Shown here: positions 1 through 12,392 of the stretch, in pieces
How positions within the stretch are numbered: position 1 is the first letter of the stretch
Layout: the number at the start of each line of letters is the position of its first letter
DNA from: Hofstenia miamia
Lineage: Eukaryota; Xenacoelomorpha; Acoela
Length of the DNA: 64,000 bases
NCBI GenBank assembly: GCA_004352715.1
Contig: SCFE01000025.1
Coordinates: 924,165-988,164, forward strand
Direction of reading: 5' to 3'
Notes under the pieces: generated by a model
Told to the model about the DNA's origin: nothing
The model's database searches: none
The model's input: the letters and a program-made list of their open reading frames with translations, nothing else
Translations under genes and position numbers: made by a program

Positions 1-190
1 GTGACAATGAAAAATAGGATGATAATAAGAGAAATGAAATGAAATATCTATTTTTAGAGTTGCTTTTTACAATATTGAATACTGTTTACAACTCTAAATA
101 GTGTCAAGCAGTAGAAATAAAGGAACAAAACACATACAAAAATATTAACAAAAATAATTATAATTGCTAGCTTGGGCTGCGGCGAATTTA
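1..190 (-). repeat. Short LINE 3' end with terminal hairpin
   Basis: On the minus strand this matches the 3' untranslated end of the LINE family at 15317-16535. It has the conserved GACxCTATT box, a stem (ATTTAGAGTTG pairing with CAACTCTAAAA, 10 of 11 positions), a loop containing TTGTAAAA, then an ATAGATAT tail. A second copy at 57801-57960 shares the same body and stops resembling this one at about the same 5' point (GCGAATTT). It may therefore be a LINE-derived short element, or two copies truncated at the same place by chance. Confidence 0.6.
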
Positions 191-710
191 GGCCCAAGGA
201 AATTGCGACGAAAAGTTTTTTGAAAGATCTAGGAGACAAATTTGTAAATATATCTGGCGATAAACGAGCAAAAGAATTTCTGTATCAATCAATAACATCG
301 ATAATTATTCAACATAATGCCTCTTGTTTACTAGGGACTTTAGATAAAAAAAGAACGCATTGACGAAATCTTTACTTTGTTGTAATTTCTAGACAGGTTT
401 ATGTCGAAGGTATTGTCATTGCGACTTGTTCAGGTCGTGCTAATCGACATTTGATCGCGGATAACATTCAGTGGTTTTCTGATGAGAAAAGAAGTATAGA
501 AGACATATTTGGCTTAAAAGGGGTTGTATGTGTCGGTAGTTATTGAAATAAGTTATTGCCAATCACATTCGTTTCTAGCCTGAATATGCTGTGATTTTAA
601 ATCAAGTTTAAGATCGTTTTAATGTTGGCATTGTGGAATTTACTGATGAATTGGAAGTTGCCTCATATATTCCTGTAGAAAACAAAGCTTCTTTATATTG
701 GTTTTAACAT
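172..710 (+). pseudogene. Decayed coding remnant, function unknown
   Basis: Protein-like sequence can be read in pieces. An open segment at 172-360 (containing RAKEFLYQSITSIIIQHN) stops at TGA. The same frame reopens at 394-543 (GIVIATCSGRANRHLIAD, then GLKGVVCVG) and stops again. A third piece, about 627-707, lies in another frame (EFTDELEVASYI). The residue composition looks coding, but stops and a frameshift break it. The bases 364-393 end in TTTCTAG, so the first break could be a small intron. I do not recognise the family. It could be a dead transposon gene or a damaged host gene. Confidence 0.35.
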
Positions 711-2220
711 GAGCCTCTTTTGAAACTCATTTGTACTTATGTGTTCATTATTTGATGTTTGTTATTAAACGTTGATTAATAAAAAATTTTAATTCCTAAA
801 AAAGCAATATTTTAGAGGATGGAACATTGGATTTGTGGTATGGAACAATATTATTAAATATTTTAAAGAAAGTAGTTGTTTTTATAAATAATGCATTGTG
901 GATGTAGAAAAGTTTTTGTCAATTTCTGTATTTCTGTGATATAAATGATTAACTGCTATTTTTATAGACCATTTTATTTTCAAATTGAATTTATTCAAAC
1001 GTTGATTTATGTTGGTATGCAGTATGTTTCCATAATTAAAATAACTTAGTATTAATTAATTTAAAATGCATGACATTCCCCACTATGAATTACTCAAAAT
1101 ATAATAAAATGGCTGATCATTCACTACAACAACCACAAATTTTTAATTTTTAAGAAGACTTACTGTAAGTTGCATGCTAATAAAAGATTGTTTGTAAAAT
1201 ATATTATTTTACATACATAAATTATCAAGAAATTGTTGTTTGATGCATGTATTAAATGAAACTGTGTTTGAAGAATTATTTGATGATCAAATTGAGATTT
1301 TGCATAGTAATTTATTGAAGCCATTCAGAAAAAAATTGTCAATCCCCTCCGTATTTTTTTCAATGAAGACGATGCGCAATTAGCACATTAAAAGTTCCTT
1401 AGCACAGACAAACTAGAAATCGTTAGCGGCTTAAATTTAAACACTTAAATATTTCATGGCTTTCCTTGCGAAAATTTAACGTTCATGACTCTCAAAGTAA
1501 TAAAGCTATCTAAAATCTGTAAGCACAACGAATTCTGACTTTGTGGTCGACTTGGGTAGTCAATTTATAGAAAAAATATTTGAAGCTAGTTGTTGCTCCC
1601 ACGGATCTTAGACCTCCTTATTATCTGAATATTAAGAATGGTGAGAATTTAAAGCTTTCCTAAAACTAAAATTTTCAATTGAAAAGCATGAATCTTTTCA
1701 AATATTTCAGCCACCGCAATACACTTTTGTACAAATTTACAGCAGTATGTTCGAGCACGTTCACCAATGGTTCTAGCCACATCTCAGGATTTCCAAATTT
1801 CATAGGCTTGAAAAACGTTGCTTGAAAATTTGGATAACCTGTTTGGCCTTTATAGGCAGTTTAATGTTAACTGGGATTCAAACCATGGACTTTCCTAGTA
1901 TCAGAGAAATATATTCATCACTAGATAACCACAATCTGGTTAATAAGGTGTTTGAAATCAATATTTTCCAATGAGATGTTGAGCCAATGTCAGACGAGTA
2001 GTATATTGCTGATATCATTTTATATTAGTTTATATATTAATTCAAATGAGATCACTTTGTCATTATTCTCAATTATGGGTTCTGCCATTTTCACACTACT
2101 CGGCAAGGAATATAAAGCCAATTATTTGTGTGAAATATTTGTGTGGTATTAGTTTCAGAATAGCATACAACTTTTATAGTTTACGATATTGACACTAAGA
2201 AAAACATTTGAGACAAAATT
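711..2220. other. No gene seen (711-2220)
   Basis: AT-rich sequence with only short open frames lacking family motifs. I see no RNA gene, repeat array or transposon end. An open frame at 1952-2152 has no coding character. Confidence 0.5.
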
Positions 2221-2393
2221 ATATTATATATATATATATATAATATATATATACATATAATATATATGCAATATATATACACATATACATATAATATATA
2301 TAATATATTATATATATGTATATATATACATATACATTATATATATATGTATATATACATATACATTATATACATATATATATATATATATGG
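2221..2393. repeat. (AT)n microsatellite block
   Basis: Interrupted TA/TATATG dinucleotide runs about 170 bp long, abutting the LINE fragment that begins near 2390. Frames read through it are artefacts of the repeat. Confidence 0.9.
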
Positions 2394-3480
2394 GCCTCTA
2401 TTTTTCTCGTTGTTTGTAAATGAGTTAAATGGTAATTTAAGCAATAGTTGAGGAATAGTGCAGTATGCTGACGGCACGTGAATAGAAACATCAATTAGTA
2501 AGTTAGAAGTCAATCTGTCTCAACTACTAAAATATTTTTATATGCACCATTTAACTGTAACTCCCTATAAAACAGAATTCTATGTTATGTCTCCCTTTCA
2601 CAAAGATAATCAATCACACATTTTAAAGTTTTCGGGGTAAATTTCTCAAGTGGAATCCTTCAAATATCTTGGAGTAACAATCGATAATAAATTGAACTAT
2701 TCAAGTCACATACGCATAGTATTACGCAAAATGGCAATGGGAATTAAAACTATTTCACATGTAGGCAATTTTATAAATGCCAAAACGAAATCGATGCTGG
2801 TTAACTCTCTAGTATTATGTCATTATGTATACTGTAACGTTTTATTTAATGACATAAAACACTCATTAATAAATAAAATCGACTCACAGATTAAATGGGC
2901 AGCAAACATTCATAATGATAATTACTTGACTAGGAGCGACAAAAGTTCATATTCTAATCATGACGATGCTTCACATTTCATAAGATACCTTTGATTAATA
3001 ACATTTTGAGATATTTCAAATCAGCGTTCACCTTACAGTAAACTACAATTTCCATTATATGCGCATTCAACTTATAATTCGAGGACATCCAAATTCAGTA
3101 AAGTGAAGTTCAAGAAGCATTTTCTTAAAACTTCATTTTTAAACTCAACAGTTGATCTATGGAATAACTTACCAATTAATTGAAATAAAGCGAATTAAAT
3201 TTAAAAATCAAATTAATAACTACCTCCATAAACAATATATTCCTAAAACAGGTTCTAAGTCATAGAAAGGATTTCAGATTTTCAAAAAATATCATTAGTT
3301 AAAATAATTAGCAATAAAGTGGGTAAACTGTAAATTCTGCATCCATGTTTTTGTTGCTGTGTTTTATTGTTTTTGTACTTCGTGTTATTATTGACGCATT
3401 AAATGTAATATTCGTTGAGGTGATTAATTACGCCAGTGTACTACACTTGTAAGAAATTCTATTCTATTTTATTCTATTCA
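2390..3480 (+). mobile_element. LINE fragment, RT C-terminal half, degenerate
   Basis: Translating on + gives reverse-transcriptase landmarks in order: a GPLFFSLFVNEL block (motif B region), QYADGT near 2461 (the catalytic YADD box with one aspartate lost), FKYLGVTIDNKLNY near 2660, then the downstream thumb/connection region (SSHIRIVLRKMAMGIKTISHV). The frame is broken by stops at about 2449 and in several other places, and again after 2993. The 3' end is a TTCTA-type tail near 3455-3480 followed by TA repeats. This is a dead 5'-truncated non-LTR retrotransposon related to the copy at 15317. I do not see the family hairpin at its 3' end. Confidence 0.8.
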
Positions 3481-3485
3481 AATCT

Positions 3486-3486
<1 letters not shown>

Positions 3487-3520
<34 letters not shown>
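3487..3520. repeat. (TA)n microsatellite
   Basis: Pure TA run of about 30 bp directly following the LINE tail. Confidence 0.9.
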
Positions 3521-4017
3521 GTAAGCAAGTATTTCAATAATTCTGAACATTACATTTATTTGGTATGTTGGGAAATTATGAAAAATGGACACAATGAACT
3601 TAATTCGTAAAATCATGATATAGAGAAAATTGATAACAATGAAATATTAAGAAAAAAGCAATAACTATATATTTGGAATGTTCGCAAACCAGTACTAAAA
3701 AAATTGTGAGATTCAAAGAAATTGCTTGACAGAATATTTTAGGGCCATAATATTTCTTCTATAAATTTTCAAATTGGCTAAATGTTTCAAAAATCGTGGT
3801 TAAATTAGAGTAGTAGGTAGTTTATAGATGATGATGAATACATCATTTTAAAAGTTAATTTAGTATGAACCCTAAGAATGTAAGAATTAAATATTATGGT
3901 TATCTACAATTTTTTGATGGGAGCAGTTCTGAATTTAACAATCAAATTCTTTCTATTTTTAATCTTAGTTTACATTTCAATGTTCAAATGCAATTTGCAA
4001 ATATTGCTTATTGATTT

Positions 4018-4024
4018 AGGAACC
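4018..4024 (+). promoter_or_regulatory. Splice acceptor immediately upstream of start codon
   Basis: The sequence TTGATTTAG ends at 4019, leaving five bases (GAACC) before the ATG at 4025. No plausible short upstream coding exon is visible. It fits either a 5'UTR intron or a spliced-leader trans-splice site. Confidence 0.4.
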
Positions 4025-7000
4025 ATGACATTCGCCAAGCTCTTTATTTGGTCTGACTTACGATCAAAATCAACTGTTGCTTTAAGATGCATTAGTAATC
4101 TAAAAGATGTCCAGGTATTTTTTGAGCCTTATCAATACATTGCCATTGGCGGAGGAGTATTGAGTGAAAGACTAACAGAGAATTATTTAAACACAAATGA
4201 AATTGAACAAACTGATTTAACTAGAAAAGATGTTTATCGTTTAATTGAAGAAGCACATTGTACATCACATGTGATCGGTAAGTTTAAAATTCTTAATTAA
4301 AGTGATGATATTTTTAGTATCTAATTACTCCAGGGCTTCTTAATTAACTGCCTATAAACCCTTATTATTAAATTATAAGAAACAAACATATGTATATAGC
4401 TTTGCATTGATCTTGAAATATTTGGATTTCTTGTAATTTGAATAGAAGCGCATACATGATTAAAATTGCTGCAATAAAAATAATCCTCAATTCAAAGCTG
4501 ATTTTTAATGTGGAAAAATATAATATGATACAGTTTAAACAAATTTAAAATATTCTGTAATATAATATAAATTGATTTTGAATTTTCAAATTTTATTATT
4601 CAACTTAATTTGCAATTGACATAATTGATTTTGTGAATGTTCCAATCACAAATTTTTTCATCACCAAATAATGTTAGCGGTAATTGACAATATGGCGGTT
4701 TTAGTAAAAGATTTCCCAAAATCACTCAATCAACAGTACAAGGAACTGATTCCAGAAGATGCTTCCAATGTGTTGTTAATACGCCATCCTGCTGCATGCC
4801 TTAAGTCCAGATTGAAGCAATGTACAAACTACTTTAGTAAATCTATTATTCTTAATCAGCTGCATGATGATATGCAAAGTAATGATGTTGGTCTGGAAGC
4901 ACTGATGAATATATTTAGGTATGATATTTTAGTATCAATCAATAAATAGACAGGGTGTTTCAGTTAATTCCACCGGTGTTTAATTCTTTTTAGTCTTGAT
5001 TTGTTTAAGTGAAAAACAAAAATTCTGTTTTAAATCATAACTAAATTTATTTCAAAATGATCTGATTACAAAATTTGTTCCAAATGAGAGCCATTAATCT
5101 CGAGGTATTTTTCACATCTTTGATAAAATTTGAATAGGCACAGGACCTACTAGTTGGTCATGATAGCATTACGAACCATGTCGGTTTCGATTGAATCAAG
5201 AAAGTAAATGACACACGCTGTTAGTTCGTGAATTGTTTGTGGTTAGGGTTAGGATCAACTTTGTCGGAATGGTTTTTGGGAAGTTAAGGAGTGTCGCTGC
5301 GGTGACCAATCCACCAGATGTTGGTTCAGAGTAGCTAAAGAAATTTTGCGTTGCAAAGCATCTCAAATTGGCATTCAAGTTAAAATGAATTCATAGCTTA
5401 TATCTGGTTCTGAAACACTCCCGGGATCAACTGAAACATAGTGCACAAAATGCACATAGATTCCGCGACATTTGTAAATAATTAAGAGATTCCAAAGTTG
5501 AAATTCATTTTGGTCGAGTACTAGACTTATATGAATGTTGTTCTATAATCATGAAATAGTGATTGTAACAATACACTTGGAGAAAGTATTGAATACACTC
5601 TTCTTAGTAAGTCCTCAACTATGCATGACATGATTTTCAGAATTAAGCCTCATGTTTATTTTTAACTAATTCTTCCATTTCTGATACTTATATAAAAAAT
5701 TTATAGTGTAAATGACTAAATTCGATGCGTAAAATATATAAACTGGTGTCATGAAGAAGCTGGTTGTATGAAGCATTCAGTCAATATAAATTACAGAGTA
5801 ATATTTATATTCATGATTTGTTTCAGTTTGCTATGAATGTGTTTGTGTTCTTTTCACAATAAAAAATAATTCATGCTTCTTGTCATTAAAGGCTTTCAAT
5901 TTTGAATTTTGTAGTAATCAGTGTGTCAAGTATCAATAAATCTAATATATATTAACCCTATTTGCTACAGGGGAGTTCATTCCGCCCCCTTTAAAGTTTC
6001 TTAAATTTTTTGATTTTTGAAAATGCCGATGTGTTTATGCTTTCCTGACTCTTACTTTTGTAGATTGAGAGGTATTCTGACCAAAATTAAAGTATTTCCC
6101 ATGGATAAGCCTGTGCTTCACTTATTTCGAGCATTGAATTTTAAAAAAATGTTCAAACAATAGTATCCTCACAATTTTCAAAATATATTTCACAAATGTT
6201 CTAGAGTGAGAAAACAAGTTGGTGAAATTATTCTTCGGTCCTATCCCATTCCAAGGCAATTTATGCCTCGCCCATCCCATGCCATGGGACGTTTAGCATG
6301 GACAACACTGGTGAAACATAACTAAGACATGGAGGAAACTTATTGAATGATTTATGAAAAGAGCAATAAATACCCAATAAAATTTAATATGCTGAGTTTT
6401 TGTAAAACATTATTTTTTCACACATTATATCAATATGCGTTTTTACATAAAACTATTTTTTGTTCTCCATTTCAATATTTTATGTCTGTTTTTAAGCAAA
6501 GGGCTTCCCATAGATACAAAAAGCAAGTATTATGAACTAACAAAGCATAATAAAATTTCCTATATTGAAAAAGTTCAAAACTTCAAAACATTACCAAATT
6601 TTCTTGGCTATAATTGGAAATGATTACGTCATCTGAATAAAAATGATGTCACAGCCCATTAATAGCCTCAACTTGTTGATAAGATAAGATAAGATAATCT
6701 ATATTCATTTGAATTTTTTACAATATTTTACTGATATTTCAAATGAATAGCGTCATTAACTACTATGTACAAACAAAATGAATAATAACAAAAATGAAAT
6801 AAATAAAACAACACTGACTAAAAAATACACTGACTACGGATAGCTTACTAATTTCGATTTATTGTATAATCGTTATTATAAAATTTAAATCCTATCCATG
6901 ATCTACCTGATATAAACTTTTGTTTGAGAAATAATAATTTTAATTCTTTTTTGAATTTTTTAAGGTTGTCTATTATTTTCATTTCTTTTGGCAATATATT

Positions 7001-8757
7001 CCAGTTATAAATTGCAGTATTAATAAAGGATTGACTCATGATATTTTTATTAAATTTAACACGTGAGTAGTTTTTTGATCGTTTATTTTGCTTCAGACAA
7101 TCTGTCGAAAATGAGAATGATATCTCGTTGTAGGGTGGTATTTTCTTTATGAATTTGAAGAAATAAATAATAATATTGTAAATAATTAACTCTTGTGGAA
7201 AAAGAATAGATTTAGAAATATATTCTTTTGTTTTAGAAGAGTTTTTATTACAAACATTTAATGCCCATTTTAGTTGAACTCGAAGCTTTTTTAACATTTG
7301 GCTGTGTACATTAGCATATAAGATATTAGCATAGTATAAATTACTTATAACAAATGCATGAAACATTTGAATTACTGCAATTGGGGGTAACTGTTGGGAA
7401 ACATGGGAAATCTTTCTAATACCTATAGCCATTTTTTTGATAATAGTATTTATTTGCGACGTGAAATTAAGATTTGAATATTATTACTGTATTGTTTTAG
7501 TATCGCACAAAGTTTCGCAGAATAATCTTTAATAGAAAAATTTTCATAAGAAGGGGGGACTGAATCAACCCCACTGTGAGCTCAACAGACAAAAATATCT
7601 TGTGGCAAATATGGTTAAGGCTCATATATACATATATTGGTCTAATGTAACATACAAAAAATTTCTGACTTACAACGGACCAAAATTTATTCGTTCTAAT
7701 GCTACAATGGACCAAAATGGCAAAACTCAGTGATAAAATATTTTTTCAAATCTTTTTTTCATAAAATTCTTAATTATAGCAGCATGTATTCACTGAAAAC
7801 GCTTTGTTGAAAAATATTCATGTTGAAAGAAAATGTGTTTTTCACGTTAATATTGGAATTACAATGGACCAATTATCTGTTGAAATTCCAGCTGACCAAT
7901 TATCTGAATTTTTTTTACATCAGACCAATATATTTGTGTGTGTATATATATATTGTGCCATTGGTGAGAAATCAGCGTGCATTCCTACTATTCTATCTTA
8001 TTGAGAGTTTCGAGCTGATGCGTGGAATGACCGATGCTACAAATAAATTAACTAACTCCTCTTGCTATTATACTTTCCTAATAAAAGTTAAAAGTAAACA
8101 GGAGATCGTGTTAGGGAAGAGTGGCCACACTTGGCCGACCCTATACAGACAACCTTTTAGAAGAGTCGCATAAGACTAGAGCCATAATTAGATTAAGGGT
8201 AAAGAAGCCCTAACGCTTGGGTGCAAGTGGTAAACCTAAGTGCTAAGCAAAATAACCTACGCTCAGTGCGTTCCTCACCTCGTGCAATTTAGATGAAAGC
8301 ATTAATAACAATTTTAACAATGAATGACAAGCAGTACGAATGCCCTAGCCGTATACCTAACCTAAGTTAAAGGATATACCAGTCAACTCGTGCACCGTCT
8401 GGGTGCCCCTTAACAACGCAGTTGAAAATTAGAAAAACATAATTTAATAAAATTAAAAACAAGAGAAAATAAAAGTAAAACGAATTTACTGAGAATAAAC
8501 CGAATAAATAAAATGAACAAAACTCGGATATATATACAAAATTAACCGGTAACTGTAAATAAAAACATACCGTGAAAATATAAGCAAATACATGGCAGGT
8601 ACAAAATCATTTTCTGCTTAGCAGAAATTGAAACTAAAATATAAATAGCATCGTTTTAACTTTTCCAAATTACAATTGGAAATAATTCGTTATAAAATTG
8701 AAATTGTAATTAAATGAAATAATGAAAGTTCCAAGCATGTAGAAATGCCATTATTCC

Positions 8758-8792
<35 letters not shown>

Positions 8793-9035
8793 CGCTTTTT
8801 GCTATGGAAAATGTAAAAACCTTACATTTGGCGGGAAATTTCTAAGGCATTTAGTGAGAATCGCATTTTTCCCCCAAAAAACTATCGTTTGGCCATTGCT
8901 TCCGAAGTATTCACTCGAACTTAAATAAGTTTACCATGGGATAGGCAAATTGGAGAGACACTACTTTACAAAATTCAAAGGTTTATGTTTGGAAACGCTG
9001 TCATTGATGAGGTTTTAAAAAAAATTTAGTGAGAG

Positions 9036-9073
<38 letters not shown>

Positions 9074-10840
9074 TAGCATCATCATAGTTAGCAATATAAA
9101 AAAGCATAAACACAGTGATAGCGTAGTATATAATCTCCAATAGGTAAAACATCCAAGAGTACCGTTAAGACATGCATTTTAAAGTAGTATACATTAACGA
9201 GGTCAGCTTAAGTATGTAATAGAGTACAAGCATCTGGACTAACACAAATATAATGCAATTAGAACTACTGCGGATATGTTCAGCGTTGGCAGCATCTAGG
9301 AATACGTGGCAATTAGTGCCGGAGCGAGACAACAAAGCTGCCATCAATAGTAAGCGAAATATCTGGATCAACTAGCTCCCAGAACTGAACGGGTTTACGC
9401 GGCGGTCATAAGACAGCTGAGAACGACCTGCAACTGAATCTTTTTTAAAAAAAATCAGAATTTGTATATTTTACTGCAACATCTTAGCAAAATTGGTGAA
9501 CGATTTTCGCGTTTCATCAGTTTCTAAAATAATAGAAAATTTACTTTTCATTTATGCTTTTTATTTCCAAGTAATTTTAGAAATTTATATTTGATGGACA
9601 AAAGTGATTTATATAAGCCATCCAGCTGAACATTAAGCCCTTACGTTTGCCTTTTAACGTTTAGCTGAATGACAGTGCATATAGATTGCTTTCGATTTCT
9701 GTTGTGTTTAAATAGCTATTTGTCTATATATGTGGAAGAACTTGCCTGAAAACAGCAATCTTATATCCAATCTAGTGGTTTATTAATGGAAAAACTTGAG
9801 GGCTGAACAGATTTGTCAACAAGCAAAGCTTCTAACGAGCCGAGCTTCGATACACAACGAACCCTCATCAAGCAAAGAAATTTTATGGTTCTGCCTTTTA
9901 ATTTGTGTATGCAGATTTTTATTATTTTTTCATTCAATATACATTTTTTAATCTTCCTTTAAAATTTTTATTAAATATTAGAACTATGTAGAAAATTTCG
10001 AAAGTGCAATATTTTTAAATATATTATCAAGCTAAGATGAGCCTCATTGAAGAGGTCTATGTGGCGAGCCAAGCCAAAAAAACCCAAAAGTAAAACGAGG
10101 CAAGCTTAAAAAATTCGGCTTGTTGACAAGTCTGGGGCGGAAAGTTCGGCTGGTTGGCCTTACATATTGGTCTTGTTTATTGAATATGTTACAATAAAAA
10201 ATTGAAGTTTATAAAATTGATTTATTTGCATACCATTATATTATGAAAATAGTTTTAAATTTATTTNNNNNNNNNNNNNNNNNNNNNAAAGTTCGGCTGG
10301 TTGGCCTTACATATTGGTCTTGTTTATTGAATATGTTACAATAAAAAATTGAAGTTTATAAAATTGATTTATTTGCATACCATTATATTATGAAAATAGT
10401 TTTAAATTTATTTTAGATTTCTTAAAGACAATAACAGAAAAGTTGTTGTTATAGATGTAAATGATTTTGTTACAGAATGTGAAATGGTGGTCAAATTTAT
10501 CTGCAATTTTTCTGGTTTAGAATTCTCAGAAGAAATGCTTAAGTGGAACGCACTTCATTTTAATACATTACCATCTAGCTGGTGGACTAACAAAAATGTT
10601 GAAAATATAGCCAAGCACTGCAACTCTTTCACGTCTGTTTCAAAAAGCACGGAAATAAAGTGTAGCCCAGATCCAACTATATTTAATCTGGATGAGTTTT
10701 CCGATCTTCAGTCTTTATTTCTAACAAAACAATTAAAATTTTACAATGATTTATTAGCTGAAAAAGTTTTATTCAACATTACGAATGAATTGTTGACTAA
10801 CAAGCAAGACTACGACACTAATATACAAGTGATACCTTAA
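4025..10840 (+). CDS. Sulfotransferase-like protein (three exons)
   Basis: Exons 4025-4277, 4678-4918 and 10417-10840 join in phase (918 nt, 305 residues). All junctions are GT-AG, in phases 1 and 2. The start was chosen because it lies about ten residues before the 5'-phosphosulfate loop, as is usual in the family. Exon 1 carries that loop (WSDLRSKSTVALRCIS, then VQVFFEPY). Exon 2 carries the 3'-phosphate site (LLIRHPAACLKSRLKQ). Exon 3 holds the C-terminal fold, including WNALHFNTLPSSWW. The family transfers sulfate from PAPS; some members are misnamed branched-chain aminotransferase-like. The acceptor substrate cannot be told. Intron 2 (5.5 kb) holds several transposon relics and a scaffold gap at 10267-10287, but exon 3 is intact. 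Confidence 0.8.
4950..5445 (-). mobile_element. Tc1/mariner-like remnant
   Basis: The ends show an inverted match: GTTTCAGTTAATTCC near 4957 and, on the other strand, GTTTCAGTTGATCCC near 5430, each next to a TA. Minus-strand translation near 5090-5130 gives FYQRCEKYLEINGSHLEQ, which resembles the C-terminal end of mariner-type DDE transposases. No catalytic DDE triad can be read, so it is an internally deleted relic. It lies in intron 2 of the sulfotransferase-like gene. Confidence 0.45.
5446..6655. other. Intron sequence, nothing recognised
   Basis: AT-rich part of the long second intron of the sulfotransferase-like gene. Overlapping short frames around 6347-6623 have no family signature. 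Confidence 0.5.
6660..7500 (-). mobile_element. LINE 3' fragment with hairpin and (AAGAT)n tail
   Basis: The minus-strand frame 7432-6848 (194 residues) is the post-RT region of the same LINE family as 15317 (MAIGIRKISHVSQQLPP, ending GFKFYNNDYTINRN). Coding similarity extends a little upstream of its first methionine. The 3' UTR contains a perfect 11-bp stem (6703-6713 with 6738-6748) around a loop with TTGTAAAA. The element then ends in a GATAAGATAAGATAA tail, read on +. It is truncated at the 5' end near 7490. Confidence 0.85.
8012..8310. repeat. LTR-family fragment (homolog of 28845-29105)
   Basis: Blocks shared with the region beside the gypsy-like element are in the same order and orientation: CGATGCTACAA, ACAGGAGATC, GTGGCCACACTTGG, CTTGGGTGCA, CTACGCTCAGTGC and GTGCAATTTAGAT. 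No coding region follows, so it looks like a lone regulatory or LTR fragment. Its boundaries are approximate. Confidence 0.55.
8311..9807. other. Intron sequence with two (AT)n tracts
   Basis: AT-rich intron sequence. Pure TA runs lie at about 8761-8790 and 9042-9071. I see no gene or transposon end between them. Confidence 0.5.
9808..10134. mobile_element. hAT-type MITE (327 bp)
   Basis: The terminal inverted repeats are CAGATTTGTCAACAAGC and, on the opposite strand, CAGACTTGTCAACAAGC (16 of 17 match). They are flanked by an 8-bp duplication, GGGCTGAA (9800-9807) and GGGCGGAA (10135-10142), with one mismatch. An 8-bp target duplication and CAG-type ends are the hAT pattern. No transposase frame is present. 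Confidence 0.8.
10141..10413. repeat. Identical 126-bp segment on both sides of a 21-N gap
   Basis: Bases 10141-10266 are repeated exactly at 10288-10413, separated only by N (10267-10287). This is the signature of two overlapping contig ends that were scaffolded instead of merged, so the duplication is probably not real. The second copy continues straight into the acceptor of the third sulfotransferase exon. Confidence 0.85.
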
Positions 10841-11357
10841 GGATATATCAGCAGATTATTGCTTACAATGTATAACTCATATAAAATAGATTATTTCAAT
10901 ACATCATTACATGCATATACATATATAGGCTTTGCTTACTCTTTCAATTTCATCCCCATTTTATGTTTTTAATTGTATTGGAAAAACCTTTGCAAAACTA
11001 GTTCATATGTAAGCATAATTCAAATAGTGTCTGAAATTACCTTCATTGAGAAAAAACCACATTGTAATCAGGCCCAATGTAACACCCCTAAAAACATTTG
11101 ATGACAAATAATTTATGAGGCTACTGAATTACTTTGAAACTAAAAACAAAAAAGTTTTAATTTTATTTACTTATTTATTTCTACCACCTGAATTGGGTAA
11201 ACTTAGTAAAAGGATAATAATAAAGCACAAAATTATGAAAACAACAACTGAAGAAAACTATATTATTAAGGACCATTGTTTTTAATGGAACATTTCAACA
11301 AGTGATATAATGTAATGTTTTCGATTCCATACAATTGGCAACAGCAGATGGGGTCGG
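10841..11357. other. 3' flank of the sulfotransferase-like gene
   Basis: AT-rich sequence after the stop codon. Nothing else recognised. Confidence 0.4.
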
Positions 11358-11870
11358 TTGAAGTGGAAATCTGATTTGACGCTTATTAGATGGCGAAATC
11401 TGTTAATAGCCACATTAAATAAATTAATAGGAGATAATGCTGAGCAAGTCTTTATAGATGTAAAATTAACATTGACTGATTTATATAAGAAAGATCAGCT
11501 GGTAAGTGTGCATGTAGAGAAAATTAAGGATAAAATCACACAATTAAATTCCAGCATTTTAAGATTGTTTGCTGGAGTAAGAGATTTGGCATGGAAATGA
11601 CTACAAGATACTATGACCTAACTAAGTGTGTAGAGATTATAACAATGAATAGAGGAGATGTGTCAGATTCTGAACAGATGTAATGCATTATGTGTCTCTA
11701 TTTTTTGATGAAGTGACATGAAATACAATTGGACAAACTTACAGAATAACAGTAGCTGAAGATAGAATTCAGATTGCCAATGGGGAGATATCACAATTTG
11801 ATAGAGATGATATTGAGAGATATAAAACAAAGCTACAAACTACAAACACATGTTGCATTTAGAGTAATAT
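11358..11870 (+). pseudogene. Possible retroelement gag fragment
   Basis: An open stretch at 11358-11600 (LIRWRNLLIATLNKL ... VHVEKIKDKITQLN) is charged and helical, and resembles the N-terminal gag-like region of BEL/Pao-type retroelements. After the stop the sequence stays weakly coding-like with several stops to about 11850. There are no zinc knuckles, protease or RT nearby. A decayed host gene is the alternative. Confidence 0.25.
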
Positions 11871-12000
11871 TTCAAGAAATCAACTGCTCTATGATCAAGT
11901 ACAAGAGTGCAGTGTGGACAATGGCACTATTCTTATGAGGACAATTATTGAGAATAGCTAGCAAGAAAAGTAACAAAATCAGTGTGATCAGTAGTATAAT

Positions 12001-12392
12001 ATAAGATAAGATAAGATAAGAGATTCTATATTCAGATAAATGTTTACAATTCAATAACTGATAATTTATCTGAATAGCGTCATAAATTACAAAAAAGTAA
12101 CCAATCTACAAATCAACATACATTACAAAAAGTAACAATTCTTACAGGCTATGGATGAATTACTTTATATTGCTATTTTAATGACGAGTTATTGTATAGT
12201 CATTGTTGTAAAATTTAAATCCTAACCATGATGTACCTAAAATATATTTTTGCTTAAGGAAGATTTTTAGACGCTTTTTAAAAGATTTCAATTTTTCAAT
12301 GCTTTTAATTTCCTTAGGTAGCGAATTCCAGGTTCGAATTGCGACATTAATGAAAGATTTCTTCAAAACTTTTTTCTTATACTTAACAGATG
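12001..12392 (-). mobile_element. LINE 3' end, truncated by a scaffold gap
   Basis: From right to left: the C-terminal LINE sequence at 12366-12178 (SFINVAIRTWNSLPKEIKSI, ending FYNNDYTITRH), a 3' UTR with a perfect 11-bp stem (12030-12040 with 12065-12075) and a loop containing TTGTAAAC, then an (AAGAT)n tail at 12001-12022. The 5' part disappears into the N run beginning at 12393. Confidence 0.85.

Noticed and set aside
7804-8173. Two overlapping open frames at the LTR fragment
   Set aside because: No family features; they run through a CTTGG/TGCA-rich LTR-like region shared with 28.9 kb and contain TA repeats.
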